Shown in pieces: positions 14,301 to 57,954 of a stretch of DNA of 64,000 bases. Made by a program: the position numbers and the translations under genes. Below the pieces are notes generated by a model. The model worked only from the letters and a program-made list of their open reading frames with translations. It had not been told where the DNA came from and did no database searches. The stretch is from Heliocidaris tuberculata (lineage: Eukaryota > Echinodermata > Echinoidea > Camarodonta > Echinometridae), in the NCBI GenBank assembly GCA_025618425.1, contig CM046832.1, forward strand, positions 47,200,859 to 47,264,858, read 5' to 3'. The stretch's first letter is position 1, and each line of letters starts with the position of its first letter.

Positions 14301-16836
14301 AGTGTACATAAAATTTTATGCAAGGCCCCAGGAAAAATGGCTTTTAATGGGGCTACCCTGTTGAAATGAAATTAAATCAAATCAAATCAATTTAATTCCC
14401 TTTTTAAAGTACATTAAAGATCAAAAGATTTTACATTCATCCAAAATAATAAATAGGTTCAAATATTATAATGTGTAAAACATGTAATACAATTTTTTAT
14501 TATGAATACTCCTGGTATTTCAGTTTGTCATGTCATTATATTAGTGAAGTGTGTATTAGGGTGTACATAAAATCTGACATGTAATATCTTTCATGGGCCT
14601 GTCATTTTTCACATGTTTATTTTCTATAAGTTATACAATATCTTGTAAAAGGAAAGGCTTTTAATGTATAAGAAATCACATCGAATTATGTTGAGGTTTT
14701 TCATTTCAAAAACAAGTTTGCAATTGATGATTCTGATCTCACATGTTAGTTTCTTGAGATTTCATTTTCTGGAGAGAATTTCTTCCCTTGTAACACTGAT
14801 GTTTGTTATGTTGATCATACAGGACCCCGACAGAAGGTTCACATACTGCAAGGATTACAACTCGGCCTCTGTTGTTCCCGTAAACGTGGAGGCCGTAGCA
14901 AAGGCAGAGGAACAAAGGTCAAAGGACGCATGGCAGACAGAGGATGGCTTCGTCTACCCGGGTATCCCGTCATCGATGGACAGCAATGTCCATCCAAAGA
15001 AACCAGATCCAGCTAGGAGGGATGAACTTAAAGAAGTGAGTGGAATACAAGATGGAATTATTCAGTTTGATTCAGCTTGATAGCAAGTTACTCGTTTTGT
15101 GTGCATGTTCGAATGTGCTACCTCAGGTATCGATATGATTCTGATACGGCTTCTGATCTATGCAGATTAATTTTTGCACCGTTAACTGTTGAATAACGAG
15201 TCAAGAAATATTTGGGTTCCAACCCTATGAAAGTGCAGTTTGCACAGAAATAAAATCTTCTTCATTGAGTTGATGAAAAGAAAATGGAATGTAGATCTAA
15301 GTAGAATATTAAATTTTGAGAATTTATAGGCATTTATCTGTGTCAGAAATTTCCCAATTACCGTTACTGTTACCGTTACCGTTACCGAAAACAAAAAAAA
15401 ATTTGATTATAAGGGGTAATATACATGGTCCCTGTTAGATTTTAGGAAGCAGTTGTTGATGCAGACCCTACAAAAGAACTTTTAGTTTGTGTTGCCTCTA
15501 TCCTATTCTACTGTAAAACGCATTTTCTATTTACAGTCCTGGATTGAGAACATCCTTCATGCCAATGTCCTGAAGCCAACCCTAGAGTATCGCAGCCGTT
15601 ACGAATGGTCGCAACGGGACCAGGATATGAACCTTTGGCGGAAACCCCTGCCTGGTGGCTTTCAACCTGTTCCACCGATCACCATCCACCTTGCCGGTGA
15701 AACGCTCAAAGCTGAGAAACAGGCCGTCAAGAACGACGAGCAAGATGTCTGGAGGTCAAAGGTCAAGGTGTACGATACCCAGATGCACTTTCATCGGGTG
15801 GCGCCGGAGACGGAGCTGACAGCGGGGGGATTCAAGTCCAGCAATCAGATCGATCGTCTTCGCGGCCTGCTGAAGGACGAGGCAGAGAAACTGTCCCTGA
15901 GGCAGGAGAACTTCCAGGACATGCCGGCTCTGTCGGTGGTGATGAATCCGTCGGTCGATACAGCAGCCAGGGAGGCAGGACTACCCATCCCCGAGCTGAA
16001 TGACGTTAGGGCATCGATGCTGGGAGAAAGACCGAACTTTATGCCTGGTGCCTTCCCCCATGCCAGCCTGGCACTGTCCAGTAATAGGATACCAATCAAA
16101 GATATGGAGCATGCCAAGTTTGAAGAACTCAAAGGATATGATTTCAGGTAAATGGGCTTATTTTTTAATGTATTTAAATAAATAATGTACATATGATCAT
16201 ACCCATTCAAAACTTCATAGCTATTTTAGACATCTAAAGAAAAAGTTTACCAGCAAGCTCTTTAAAACAGTGTATTATAATATTTTGATTTGGATTGCAA
16301 TATTCTGTTGGAGTAAGCAAAATATTAATACATTCTGTTCATATTTTGAAGTTAATAATTATAACGTTCTAACAGGAAAGAATTTCTTTAATGAACAACT
16401 CTCAATGCAATCCCTCTGTTTTACTTCTAAGATCAATAATTAGAGCCACTCAGGGTAAACCTGTAGACCTTTCACACCACACCACAATTCAGTTCACCCA
16501 CTGGAAATACTGATTGCGTATTTGTTCTTTTTTTTGTGTGTGTCAATGGATAGACTGTACCACAAAGATCGAGGACCCGTCCACAAGCGTCACATTGAGC
16601 CTCTATCCACAGCTGACAAAGACAATCATCTGTTCAGGAACTTGCCTCCCAAGCCTTACAAAGAACCCAACAAGCTGAGACCTGGCAATGAATGCTTTCG
16701 GAAGCCCCCACCGGGCATCCGCCCCGCCCCTGTTCACACCGAGTTCTATTACCCCGACAGAGAGAAGTTTCTCACCATGGGCGAGACACAGAAGAACGTG
16801 ACGCAGAAGAAGAAAGTGCTCGAGTCGGCCATGTAA
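365..16836 (+). CDS. CFAP92: CFAP92/KIAA1257-like protein (DUF4550 family), 3' part of gene
   Basis: Sixteen exons are recognised: 365 to about 665, 1204 to about 1504, 2188-2338, 6208-6510, 7764-7925, 8687-8896, 9343-9473, 9605-9765, 10521-10663, 11092-11282, 12304-12421, 13076-13269, 13882-14040, 14823-15035, 15537-16147 and 16554-16836. From 2188 onward the introns are GT-AG and the phases agree, giving about 1009 residues to the TAA stop. Recognisable stretches are RVWESKEKVSPKARFDRPKA near the start, CPFSRIIYVFGYKN (exon at 9605), HIFVLEGLRDYSINKLW (10521) and a basic Pro-rich tail with YHKDRGPVHKRHIEPLS (16554). The family is annotated as a cilia- and flagella-associated protein of unknown biochemistry. 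No membrane segment or signal peptide is seen. The 5' end lies outside the window. The identification is from memory of the KIAA1257 family; another DUF4550 protein is the main alternative. Confidence 0.68.
680..1060. repeat. GAT/ATG-rich microsatellite block
   Basis: About 380 bp of degenerate (GAT)n/(ATG)n, including perfect runs at about 883-916 and 1003-1030, in the intron before the exon at 1204. The Met-rich and Asp-rich reading frames across it are products of the repeat. Confidence 0.9.
1204..1504 (+). CDS. CFAP92: CFAP92 exon, low-complexity linker, frame conflict
   Basis: A good acceptor (TTTATGTTTTGCAG) ends at 1203. The first frame reads DEKGRPLPDAKPSRSHSQ and stays open to a TAG at 1395. 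A second frame near 1390-1500 reads SSSPQGKDIKPKKENSSALH. The third, which ends exactly at the donor CAG|GTCTGT (1504/1505), reads FMEKKEERQIQMEQLLAQ and is charged and coiled-coil-like. Only the last frame continues in phase 0 into the exon at 2188. A single continuous frame is therefore not available in this sequence as given. Confidence 0.42.
2016..2199. repeat. 92-bp tandem direct duplication across a splice acceptor
   Basis: Positions 2016-2107 and 2108-2199 are head-to-tail copies differing at only about two bases (AAG/ATG and ACA/ACG). Each copy contains the T-rich tract, the CAG|GTAC(A/G)C acceptor and the first bases of the CFAP92 exon. The near identity indicates a recent event. Confidence 0.92.
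2188..2338 (+). CDS. CFAP92: CFAP92 exon with duplicated acceptor region
   Basis: The 3' half reads AAAANAAHIKKYGNACIPIR, then MKLLFA, and ends GCA G|GTACAA. This joins in phase to GAT TTG AAG at 6208. The 5' boundary is less certain. CAG|GTACGC at 2187/2188 has a T-rich upstream tract, but the first residues are then not family-like. CAG|GCAGCA at 2259/2260 keeps the same frame and joins well to LLAQ of the previous exon. In another frame the first half reads YAEDVQGLSYAERSQEEIA before a stop, which hints at a one-base discrepancy. Confidence 0.5.
2741..4078. mobile_element. Non-autonomous element with GTCTCGCCTGC inverted ends
   Basis: The left end GTCTCGCCTGCGTAAGC at 2741 is matched by the inverted right end TGCAGGCGAGAC near 4067-4078. 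Just inside is a GGCGGCGGCGATG tract. The interior holds three or four diverged units of roughly 200 bp. Each has an AACCAAACTAGGTA-like phrase, a CATCCTTAGGCAA phrase and a GGGGCACCACCCC-like phrase, and poly-G/poly-C runs occur at about 3356, 3640-3662 and 3975. No transposase is encoded. It lies in the long CFAP92 intron 2339-6207. Confidence 0.65.
5226..5960. mobile_element. Element with (TG)n/(TCCG)n and three 147-bp tandem units
   Basis: It begins around CCCCGCCGAACGAAGTTCGC (about 5231), followed by GTGTGCG(TG)n and (TCCG)n at about 5279-5336. Three tandem units start at 5359, 5506 and 5653 (147 bp, 147 bp and about 135 bp). Each runs from TGCTACTTCTC through GGGCTGGGTGGGGGCTTCC to an AAATTTATGCAAATTTATTC tail. 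A possible right end, TTCCGCCGGGGACAT, lies near 5945-5960. It is probably a non-autonomous transposon with an internal minisatellite. Confidence 0.6.
6208..6510 (+). CDS. CFAP92: CFAP92 exon (LEVPVVGVRDVFITVSLDGP)
   Basis: The acceptor TTGTAG ends at 6207 and the donor CTAG|GTGAGT at 6510/6511. It encodes about 101 residues in an open frame, beginning DLKSVTNRLEVPVVGVRDVF and ending LDDINVELLG. The alternation of strands and charged loops suggests a beta-rich, C2-like fold, which is an inference only. Confidence 0.85.
6835..6995 (-). repeat. tRNA-derived SINE-like sequence, minus orientation
   Basis: On the minus strand a GTGGTATACTGAATGC segment (A-box-like) is followed by GGTTCAATCCC (B-box-like, at 6932-6922). 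The spacing is typical of a tRNA head. It lies in the CFAP92 intron 6511-7763. The remainder of that 1.25-kb intron shows nothing else beyond a short GGGTTAGGGTTAG patch near 7100. Confidence 0.45.
7764..9473 (+). CDS. CFAP92: CFAP92 exons 7764-7925, 8687-8896, 9343-9473
   Basis: Three in-phase exons follow the one at 6208. The first reads IIPKGELLEYLRGAPLEIQV and then HDRDRRPED, typical of an exposed Asp-rich loop at the edge of a beta sandwich. The second reads NPFKGRIKPWDPYGIAKIDL and then SGLLLGEKI. The third reads LPVGHYIDSGARLKVRIEVA and then a charged linker. All boundaries are GT-AG (donors GTGAGT, GTAAGT and GTGAGA) and junctions are phase 1, 1, 1 and 0. The content fits the C2-like part of a DUF4550 protein. 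Confidence 0.8.
8036..8260. mobile_element. Inverted-repeat MITE, TTGCAAGAAACTT ends
   Basis: GTTGCAAGAAACTTGCA-type sequence at the left end (about 8041) is mirrored by AAGTTTCTTGCAAC at the right (about 8242-8255). The interior is rich in TCAATTGCAA/TTGCAATTGA and its inverse. Length is about 225 bp, with no coding capacity, in the CFAP92 intron 7926-8686. Confidence 0.7.
9605..11282 (+). CDS. CFAP92: CFAP92 exons 9605-9765, 10521-10663, 11092-11282
   Basis: These three exons carry the most recognisable part of the protein. The sequence CPFSRIIYVFGYKNTKFLHQ is followed by QQKSWDLDIVTGFQILDGEK and HIFVLEGLRDYSINKLW. The third exon has RKYAALDVDLCRIKLHEPLS. Phases run 0, 2, 1 and 0 and all boundaries are GT-AG. 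The alternating strand/helix pattern would suit an RRM-like or ferredoxin-like alpha/beta fold. That is speculation and could be tested by structure prediction. Confidence 0.82.
9989..10160. mobile_element. MITE with AGTGGAAAC inverted ends (Tc1/mariner-like)
   Basis: The left end AGTGGAAACGCGCTATAAC at 9989 and the inverted right end TTATAACGAGTTTCCACT ending at 10160 bracket a short palindrome-rich interior (172 bp). TA dinucleotides are adjacent on both sides. No transposase is present. Confidence 0.65.
11735..11879. mobile_element. GGGCCC-ended MITE, copy 1
   Basis: GGGCCCATTGCACAAAACTT at 11735 is mirrored by AAGTTTTGTGCAACGGGCCC ending at 11879. Arms of about 35 bp surround a centre containing CAGCCAATCAGAAG. 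It lies in the CFAP92 intron 11283-12303. Confidence 0.8.
11894..12275. mobile_element. Element of tandem TATAAAGAC units, ACAGTCAAACCT ends
   Basis: The left end TTACAGTCAAACCTGC and right end GAGGTTTGACAGTAA are inverted copies. Between them are four or five diverged units of about 65-75 bp, each with a TATAAAGAC(T/C)AC phrase and a (C/T)TTG(G/A)GCAGTCTTT phrase. It directly follows the GGGCCC MITE. Confidence 0.6.
12304..14040 (+). CDS. CFAP92: CFAP92 exons 12304-12421, 13076-13269, 13882-14040
   Basis: These encode QDKLRNVNKNDLYPSAESVI followed by SLSREFGVPLTTADF, then PSLRPRRIWTPLEIYNPDYV, then a charged segment NHVNKISEENTAKKVKPRTI. Phases are 0, 1, 0 and 0 with GT-AG boundaries. This is the transition from the folded region to an extended, probably disordered C-terminal half. 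Confidence 0.82.
13640..13795 (+). repeat. Truncated SINE 3' tail
   Basis: The segment ATTATGTGATATGTGCTATACAAGAAG (about 13739-13765) and the AT-rich tail after it match the 3' end of the SINE at 23391-23690. The tRNA-like head is absent or degraded. Confidence 0.5.
14041..14822 (+). other. CFAP92 intron, 0.8 kb
   Basis: AT-rich intron. A short CAAGGCCCCAGGAAAAATGG segment with a following (AAATC)n run at about 14310-14395 looks repeat-derived. Nothing else is supported. Confidence 0.5.
14823..16836 (+). CDS. CFAP92: CFAP92 exons 14823-15035, 15537-16147, 16554-16836 (C-terminus)
   Basis: The exon at 14823 encodes DPDRRFTYCKDYNSASVVPV and more. The 611-bp exon is the largest of the gene and encodes 203 residues, including YRSRYEWSQRDQDMNLWRKP and PALSVVMNPSVDTAAREAGL. 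The last exon encodes a basic, Pro-rich tail ending QKKKVLESAM and the TAA stop at 16834-16836. The repeated short motifs in this half (RDQDMNLWRKPLPGG, KPYKEPNKLRP) resemble axonemal proteins that lie along microtubules, which is an inference. Confidence 0.85.
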
Positions 16837-16860
16837 ACCGTGAGAACGTATCAAGCTGAC

Positions 16861-16866
16861 AATAAA
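16861..16866 (+). terminator. Candidate poly(A) signal of CFAP92
   Basis: AATAAA lies 24 bases after the stop codon. It is the first such signal downstream of the gene. Use of a later site is possible and cannot be settled from sequence alone. Confidence 0.45.
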
Positions 16867-17531
16867 AATGTGTCTATTTTCTTGGGCTTTCCAAAGTGGC
16901 ACAAAATCAACGTGACGACAAAGTGACAATATCAATGTGTCTATTCTCTTGGACTTTCAAAAGTGGCGCAAAATGTTCCACGCATTTATGGTGCAAGTAA
17001 CATCATTTGGAGAAGGATTTTTAAGAGCAAGATATTGTTGCAAAGAATACAATTGCAACAGTCATATAATGCCAACCACTTTGACCATACATGTAATGGT
17101 TGATAATATCAATGTGCCTGACTTTTCTTTTCTTTACCAAAGTGACTCACAACACTTCAGGTTTTTATGGTGCAAGTAGATCATGGAGATAGTGGAAATT
17201 AATTTCAAGAAGAATAATGAATTCCAAAGAATACAATTTCTAACTTATAATGTCATCAACTTGAACTTAGTACTACCAGTAACAGTTTCTAAAATCAATG
17301 TGCCTGACTTTCATGGTCTTACCAAACTGATTTTATATGTTTCACTTTCTTAAGGTGCAAGTAATAGTGTTATGAAAAGGAATTTCGAAAGCAAGAAATG
17401 ATATGAGAGTACCACTGCATTGTTGGTATAAAGTTTAGCAACTGTAAAAGTATGGTATTCAATGAATTCAGTGCTTTATTGCTGATGTTCCTGTTAATTC
17501 CATTGTATGTTATTGCTCTGTTGTGACATCT

Positions 17532-17685
17532 GGGCCTGTCTTTAATATAAAGAGTCGCAATAGATTGCAACTTAATTGGATATTGATATCAATCGCAACT
17601 GCGCACATAAGAGGTAATTGGCTGTAAATTTGCGATTGATTCGGATCAATTCGGATCAATCGCAACTCTATATAAGACAGGGCCC
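17532..17685. mobile_element. GGGCCC-ended MITE, copy 2
   Basis: GGGCCTGTCTTTAATATAAA at the left and ATATAAGACAGGGCCC at the right form the inverted ends. The interior is rich in ATTGCGA/TCGCAAT. It is intergenic, between the convergent CFAP92 and WASHC4 genes. Confidence 0.75.
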
Positions 17686-18058
17686 ATCTCATACGTGATA
17701 AAAATGTATTATATTTCAAGCCATGTGCCGTCATACAGACTCTATTACGGTTAAGAATGTTTGAGAGAAACTTGATAATATTACATAATCTTGTAGATAT
17801 CAACGAGAGAAGTCTCAAGCAATGCAGAAAGAAATAAGAAATGCAGTGTGAAGTTAAAAGCAGTTATGACTTTTGAATCATTGCATTTCTATCATTCATT
17901 CAAACTGATTTTGTCTCTCCCTTGGTGCAATCTTCCTTCCTGGTAAGATACACAACTTGTTCTATTACCATTTAGTTTACATTGATGGTAACACTCTAAA
18001 TGCACTAAGCACCAAATTCTCCTTCTAGCTGTGTGCCTTTTTACATGATAGCTCTTAA

Positions 18059-18547
18059 AGGAGGTACCCAATGCTGAAACAATGTTAGTTCATTTAAAAG
18101 ATCATGATTTTATTAGCAGAAAATCATCTGCCTTAAGTTTTTTAAAAATTCGTGTTGCCAGAAAAATCCCCGAAGTATGGTAAGACTTCAGGATATTTTG
18201 GCCCCTCAGCTGTGTCCCAATTTCAGCTAGGTAACCACAATGACGTCAAAGTGGTTACCCAGGTTCGCGTATTGCAGATGTGTTGTGCGCTAGACTGTAC
18301 AAAATGCATTACACCTTGCGCGCATTTTGCTATAATTGCGCGACAAGGTAACCACTTTGACGTCATTGTGGTTACCTAGCTGAAATTGGGACACAGCTGA
18401 GGGGCCAAAATATCCTGAAATCTTACCATACTTCGGGGATTTTCTGGCAACACGAATTTAAAAAAAAATTTAAGGCAGATGATTTTCTTCTAATAAAATC
18501 ATGATCTTTTAAATGAACTAACATTGTTTCAGCATTGGGTACCCCCT
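18059..18547. mobile_element. 489-bp TTAA-flanked near-perfect palindromic element
   Basis: TTAA at 18055-18058 and 18548-18551 flank the inverted ends AGG(A/G)GGTACCCAATGCTG. The arms, about 18059-18258 and 18348-18547, are almost perfect inverted copies around a loop of about 89 bp containing GCGCGCATTTTGC. Each arm itself carries a near-palindrome, GGTAACCAC, then TGACGTCA, then GTGGTTACC. TTAA target duplications are typical of piggyBac and Kolobok elements. There is no coding capacity. Confidence 0.85.
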
Positions 18548-18551
18548 TTAA

Positions 18552-18934
18552 AGAGAAGGTTGTGTTCCGGGAAAGTTGAAATATAATTTGTGAGCTTTCT
18601 CATTCCTTTCATGTCATTTTGGAAGAGCATCATAGTAGAAATGTCCCCTGGAAACGATTGCTCTCTAAATACCTTCATATTCGAACTATGACGAGGAATA
18701 GCTGAAGTGTTCGGGCGGCGAACATTGATGGCACGTGTGTGCAGTCCCATATACCCAATTCTGTGTGCAGTGCATGTGCTTTTCAGCGAGATTGGGTCAA
18801 TTTCTTATCATTTTGATGATTCAAAAACCTCACAGTATACACCTATTCTTATGTAGACATGATCAACCTTTCCCAATTACTTTGAGACAATTTCTTTCAC
18901 AATATAATCACATGACCAGAACTCGACATCATCT
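18552..18934 (-). mobile_element. TTAA repeat family B, copy 4 (inverted)
   Basis: Reverse-oriented relative to the three copies in WASHC4 introns. Recognisable phrases (minus strand) include AGTTCTGGTCATGTGATT, ATTGACCCAATCTCGCTGAA and GAGCAATCGTTTCCAGGG. It starts at the same TTAA (18548-18551) that ends the palindromic element and ends before TTAA at 18935-18938. Confidence 0.8.
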
Positions 18935-21900
18935 TTAATATCAATCTTGATACTATGGAGTGAAAAAATATCTGATTTAGCAAAAAGTTATATAAATGTT
19001 TATATAAAGAGAGAAATGTATATATGTACAAATTATATTATATTGTTACATGGATTGATTTAAATGTATATGTATTGATGTAATCTTATGAGTAAAATAT
19101 TTAAGAGTGGAATTATTTTCAAAACTTGTGATTCTGCTTCACAACTGTATGTATTCTCCAACTTCCGTCCATTGTCTACTTTTGCACAGCTGTCAAAAAT
19201 TCATCTATTTTAATGCCTTTATGCACATAGGATCAGTTGCTTCCATTCATATCTTGTCTATGAATTTCTTGATATATGTATGTTAGCTAAAATTTAAGAT
19301 TGTTAATAACTATTGACTTGAATACATTTTTCATATGCATTTGGATTCTTACTTTATATTGTTCTAAATGTTGGTGCAATACTATTCATTGAATTCATTT
19401 CAGTTGACATTCAATTGAACTTCCATTCTTTACTTTTTAAAAAGAAGAGAGGAATCCTCTCTCCTTTGACATTTATAACAGGTGCTGAAACATTGCAACT
19501 TGAAATGAAAAATGTAATGTTTCTGCCATGGGGGAAGGGGATTAATTAGAGGCATTAAATGGCCTATCATTTTAGAGAGCGTATATTTTTCTTAAAGAAA
19601 AAGTTTCATACAAATCATTTCTTCCCATCACTGTCTGTCACCTTGATGTTGCTACATTTAGTGCTAACTCTAACCCACCATTTCAAGAGCTTCACACATT
19701 CAAAGCACGCTTTGTACAGTAAATGTAATAAAAGGAAAAAAAATTACTGAAAACTTATCTGATTGCATATTCTTTGTCTCTTTATTTCAAGCAACATATT
19801 AGGATTACATTTTCCTTTGAAATATAGCAATTTCTATCTTTCATTCTTTTTAAAACCTATCCACAATTCAGATTACAAACAACTGACGTGTGGAATAGAA
19901 TGAGGTACAAAAATGGATTATTTGTACTGGAATTAACAAAATGGTCCTTAATCAGAATTTTTACATATGGTTAGTATATTTGGCTTTGATGTGAATGTGT
20001 TTACAGCATGATTAGGCTTGCTATTCATACATATTTCATGTGCATTATAATAAAATATATTGCTGAGTCACGGTAAACTGTTTCCTTGAAGGGGGGTTGT
20101 CTACTAAAATATACTAAAAAGAAACTTAACTTCTTCATTTGGGATGCATGCCATGAAATTGCACACATGAAATAATTTTTCAACAAATTCAAACCAACTG
20201 ATTGTGAATACCAATAAGAATGGCACCTCTTATTAAGATAACTGTTTGGGTTTCCATTTTAAAACCACCTTCTCCTACTGAGAAGGATTATCCTACTGAT
20301 CCTACTGAACTATTGGATTGCACAATACAGTTTACAAAACATACACAAAATTAGTAAAATCTTTATCTTCAATTGACTTGATCCAGTAAATAGGAGTTTC
20401 CTTGAAAAACAAACAAACGTGAATTTACATTTTGAGGATGACATAAGGCAGTTTTAAAATGTCCCACCTAAAGAAGTAAAATTTTGCATGTAGTTCTAGG
20501 ATTTATAACGGCTTCCTTTTTATTGCATGATGTCAAATGATCATGATAAAACAGATTTATAAAAAGTTATTTTGTTTTAGGTTTTGTAACAACATTCGAG
20601 CACACTTTATGACTTCGAACTTCATCGGTCATCAAAACTTTGCTTTGTTTAGACATTTAAACATTGAAATAAAAAATTATAAATGATTACTTGGAATAAG
20701 TATTCTTATAAGTTTGGCTTCGGGTTAGAATTAAATAACGCTTCTTTCATCATGCATTCTTTAGATTATACTTCATGCAGTTTTTTTTTTTTTTTCTTTT
20801 TCTATGGTATAAAAGAATGTATATATATCTCTTGGATTTTTCTTTTTTCTTTTTTCTTTACTGAAATATTTACAACACAAATTAAAATACATGTTATCAA
20901 GCATACTATTCATATTTGTAAGCTTGGAGGAGATTCTTCAAATCAATGAATATGCTGTTTTAATGACTGTGAAACTCATTCTAAAGACACTTCAAATTAA
21001 ACAATCAGTTGAAAAAGGAATGCTAAATTTGTGACCAAACACGTACGTTTCAATTTCAATAACTACATCGGTGTATTAAAGAAGAACTATAAGTTCACAT
21101 GCTATACTAATCATATTAATCAATCTATAACATAATGTGTTCCATTTCATCTAAATGTAATTCTATTAATTATTACCTACAGTAGTCACCGATGAGCTGA
21201 GGTACAGTTTAGTTGCACTTAATATTCTAAAGGCATATATATTTGAATAATATAATCATACATTTCTTCTTTACAATTGTAAAAGCATACCACATTTTGT
21301 CAGCATGTCTGGTAAACATCTGCAGAGCAAGGTGAAGATTTCAATACATGTACAGCAAATTAAGCTTGAATTCTTTAGAAAGAAAATGAAGAGTGTGTGC
21401 TCTTTCCAAAAAAAAATAATAAAAGAGTGTTGATTTTAACAATGAATTCCTATTATAAACAGCTGAGATGAATTCAGCATTCAGATCAGCTGTACTGATA
21501 ATAGTTTGCAATTTCATATAGTATCAATAACAGTGCATGACATTAATATTTCATTTAGTATCAATACCTGCATGTCATTGATATTGTGAGATGTGGATAA
21601 GGCCACATTATGAAATGGATAATAGCACAAACGATTGATAAAAAATACGGCCCTTTAATCGATTAAAGCCAATATGAAGTAGATGCCTTATCATCAGAAC
21701 TCAAAATAGTTGTCTATTTCTATCTTAACTAAACTGCTTCTTATGCTATGGAATTCAAAGGAAGGTGCACTTGCAAAACTCCTAGTCCATCATGGCTGAC
21801 TTTCATACACAGGCTCACAAGATGTGGACCAAAATATGACATGATATATATATAGAGTTCTATATCACAAATTAATAAAGTGTCCATGAGTTGATCAATT

Positions 21901-21965
21901 TGCTACATGCCACGAATCTAAGAAGACGGAGTTTCATCTCTTGTAGTATGAAGATCACAGGACAT

Positions 21966-56265
<34,300 letters not shown>

Positions 56266-56429
56266 TTTAGGTTAAATTCGTAGGTTTCTCAGTATGGTAA
56301 ATCACGGGATCCGGTCAAAATTTTGCCCACAGGAAATTCACTGAAGTGTTGATTCGGCCCGAATAAACTCGTACTACATGCAGTCGCACCTGCCTGTAAC
56401 GTGTGAACCTTGGTAATAAGATGATTTGT

Positions 56430-56975
56430 GTGAAAGCAGAAAAACCGGGCAGAAAAATAAGAAAAACAGGATGGTGAAAGTTTGAAAGAAATCGGACAAG
56501 GAATAAGAAAGTTATGGATGTTTGAAAAATGACATCACTACATCTATGCGAATTTCATATAGGCAATTTGGTGAGCCGATTGTGACATACTTGTGGACAA
56601 CTCTCCCGTTTGTCGAACCGTCACATTTCTCCGAAGCGCCTTTACCCTAGGGGTAGTACTCATAATATATTGGAGATAGCATATTGTTATAGGTCCTCAT
56701 GAAAGAAAAAGATCCTACTGAGTAATGAATTTTGAAGAAAAAAAAATGAAATTTTAGTCATTTTGTGTGTTGGAGCGAACGGGGGGAGTTGTCCGCAACT
56801 ACATCACAGTGACATTACCTATTCGGCCAATTTGAAATTCCCATATGTATAGTGATTACAACTTTCAAAAATTCATAACTTTCTTATTTCTTGTCCGATT
56901 TCGTTCAAACCTTCATCAATATGCTTCTCTGATTTTTCCTCTTTCTTTCAGAACAACTTGCCATTAAGGTTGGAT
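56430..56975. mobile_element. Inverted-repeat element upstream of WASHC4
   Basis: Left-arm phrases GTTTGAAAGAAATCGGACAA and GGAATAAGAAAGTTATG (about 56479-56516) are mirrored on the right by CATAACTTTCTTATTTCTTG and TCCGATTTCGTTCAAAC. Arms are about 170 bp, and ACAACTC(T/C)CCCG is mirrored too. It begins about 165 bp upstream of the WASHC4 start codon, so it may sit in or near the promoter. Confidence 0.65.
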
Positions 56976-57204
56976 TTCCTTTTAACTGGGGAAAGAAAAA
57001 CACTGCCCCCCCCCCCCCCCCCTCCAGCCCTCTTCCCCACCCTTCCCACAAGTCATGATTGGTGGATATAGTTTTTACCTATACTTTATACCCGGTGCAC
57101 ACGATGCGTCAATTCGAACATGCTATTATACTTACGCTAATCAATTTGCGAATGCCTGCCTACAAAATTGCACTAGGCACTTGCATAGCCAAAGGGGAGG
57201 GTGG

Positions 57205-57375
57205 CACCCTCATACCAGGGGCCGCGGAGCGTTTTTGAAAGGGGAGGGCGGGGAGGGCTGATTTGATTTCACTCATTAATGACAATTTTCGAACCCTTTT
57301 CCGAGGCCTTATGACACGTGTCTAATCAAAAAAGTGGGGGCTGCAGCCCCCCCCCCCTCTTTTCCGTGGCCCATG
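57205..57375. repeat. Short element with GGCCGCGGA / TCCGTGGCC ends
   Basis: CAGGGGCCGCGGAGCG at about 57218 and TTCCGTGGCCC at about 57362 are inverted. The interior has GGGGGCTGCAGCCCCC, itself a palindrome, at about 57335-57350. A CTCGCTCGCTTCGCTCGCTC palindromic phrase lies further on at about 57505. Confidence 0.5.
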
Positions 57376-57954
57376 CATAATGCCTTTGTCTATAGATTTG
57401 AAATTTCTTCGAACGGTAGAAAATTGAACACACAAAATGAAATAGACCTGCCGACAAAATGTGTGATCTACCAAAATAAAAAATGAAAGTAGTTTTTTGT
57501 AAACTCGCTCGCTTCGCTCGCTCGAATAGCAATGTTATTTTAGATACAACACATGTCAGTCCATTTGAATATTTCATTTATAAGTTTATTACATTCTATA
57601 TAACTATAGGGCAACATAAGTTATGAGATTTTATGAGATGAAGCAGGTACTTTAGGTCTATAGTTGTAACACAAATTTTGAAGAAAATAATTGGGAACCG
57701 TCACCTCAGAGTTGGGCATCAAGGTCGTTTAATATTATACCAGTATTTTTCTGGAAGAAATTACGTTGTCACTGCATCGAAATATCTACATTTGGGTTTG
57801 TTTTTTTTTCTTCTTTTCAGCCGGAGGGTTCGTGTCCCCTAACCCCTTACCCACATCCAGATTCATATACGCGACTATATAGAATAATTCTTAAGCTACT
57901 AGTATTCAGGCAACCATCAAATCACTGTTGGGCAGTTTTCTTATATCATTTAGG

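Larger units (their letters stand above)
16867..21965. other. CFAP92-WASHC4 convergent intergenic region and WASHC4 3' UTR
   Basis: It contains the MITE at 17532, the palindrome at 18059 and the family-B copy at 18552. The rest (about 18940-21965) is AT-rich. On the minus strand AATAAA occurs at 20524-20519 and 19786-19781, and either could end the WASHC4 transcript. No further gene is seen. Confidence 0.5.

Noticed and set aside
15357..15388. (CCGTTA)n hexamer run
   Set aside because: About four units of a simple repeat in an intron, too short to interpret.
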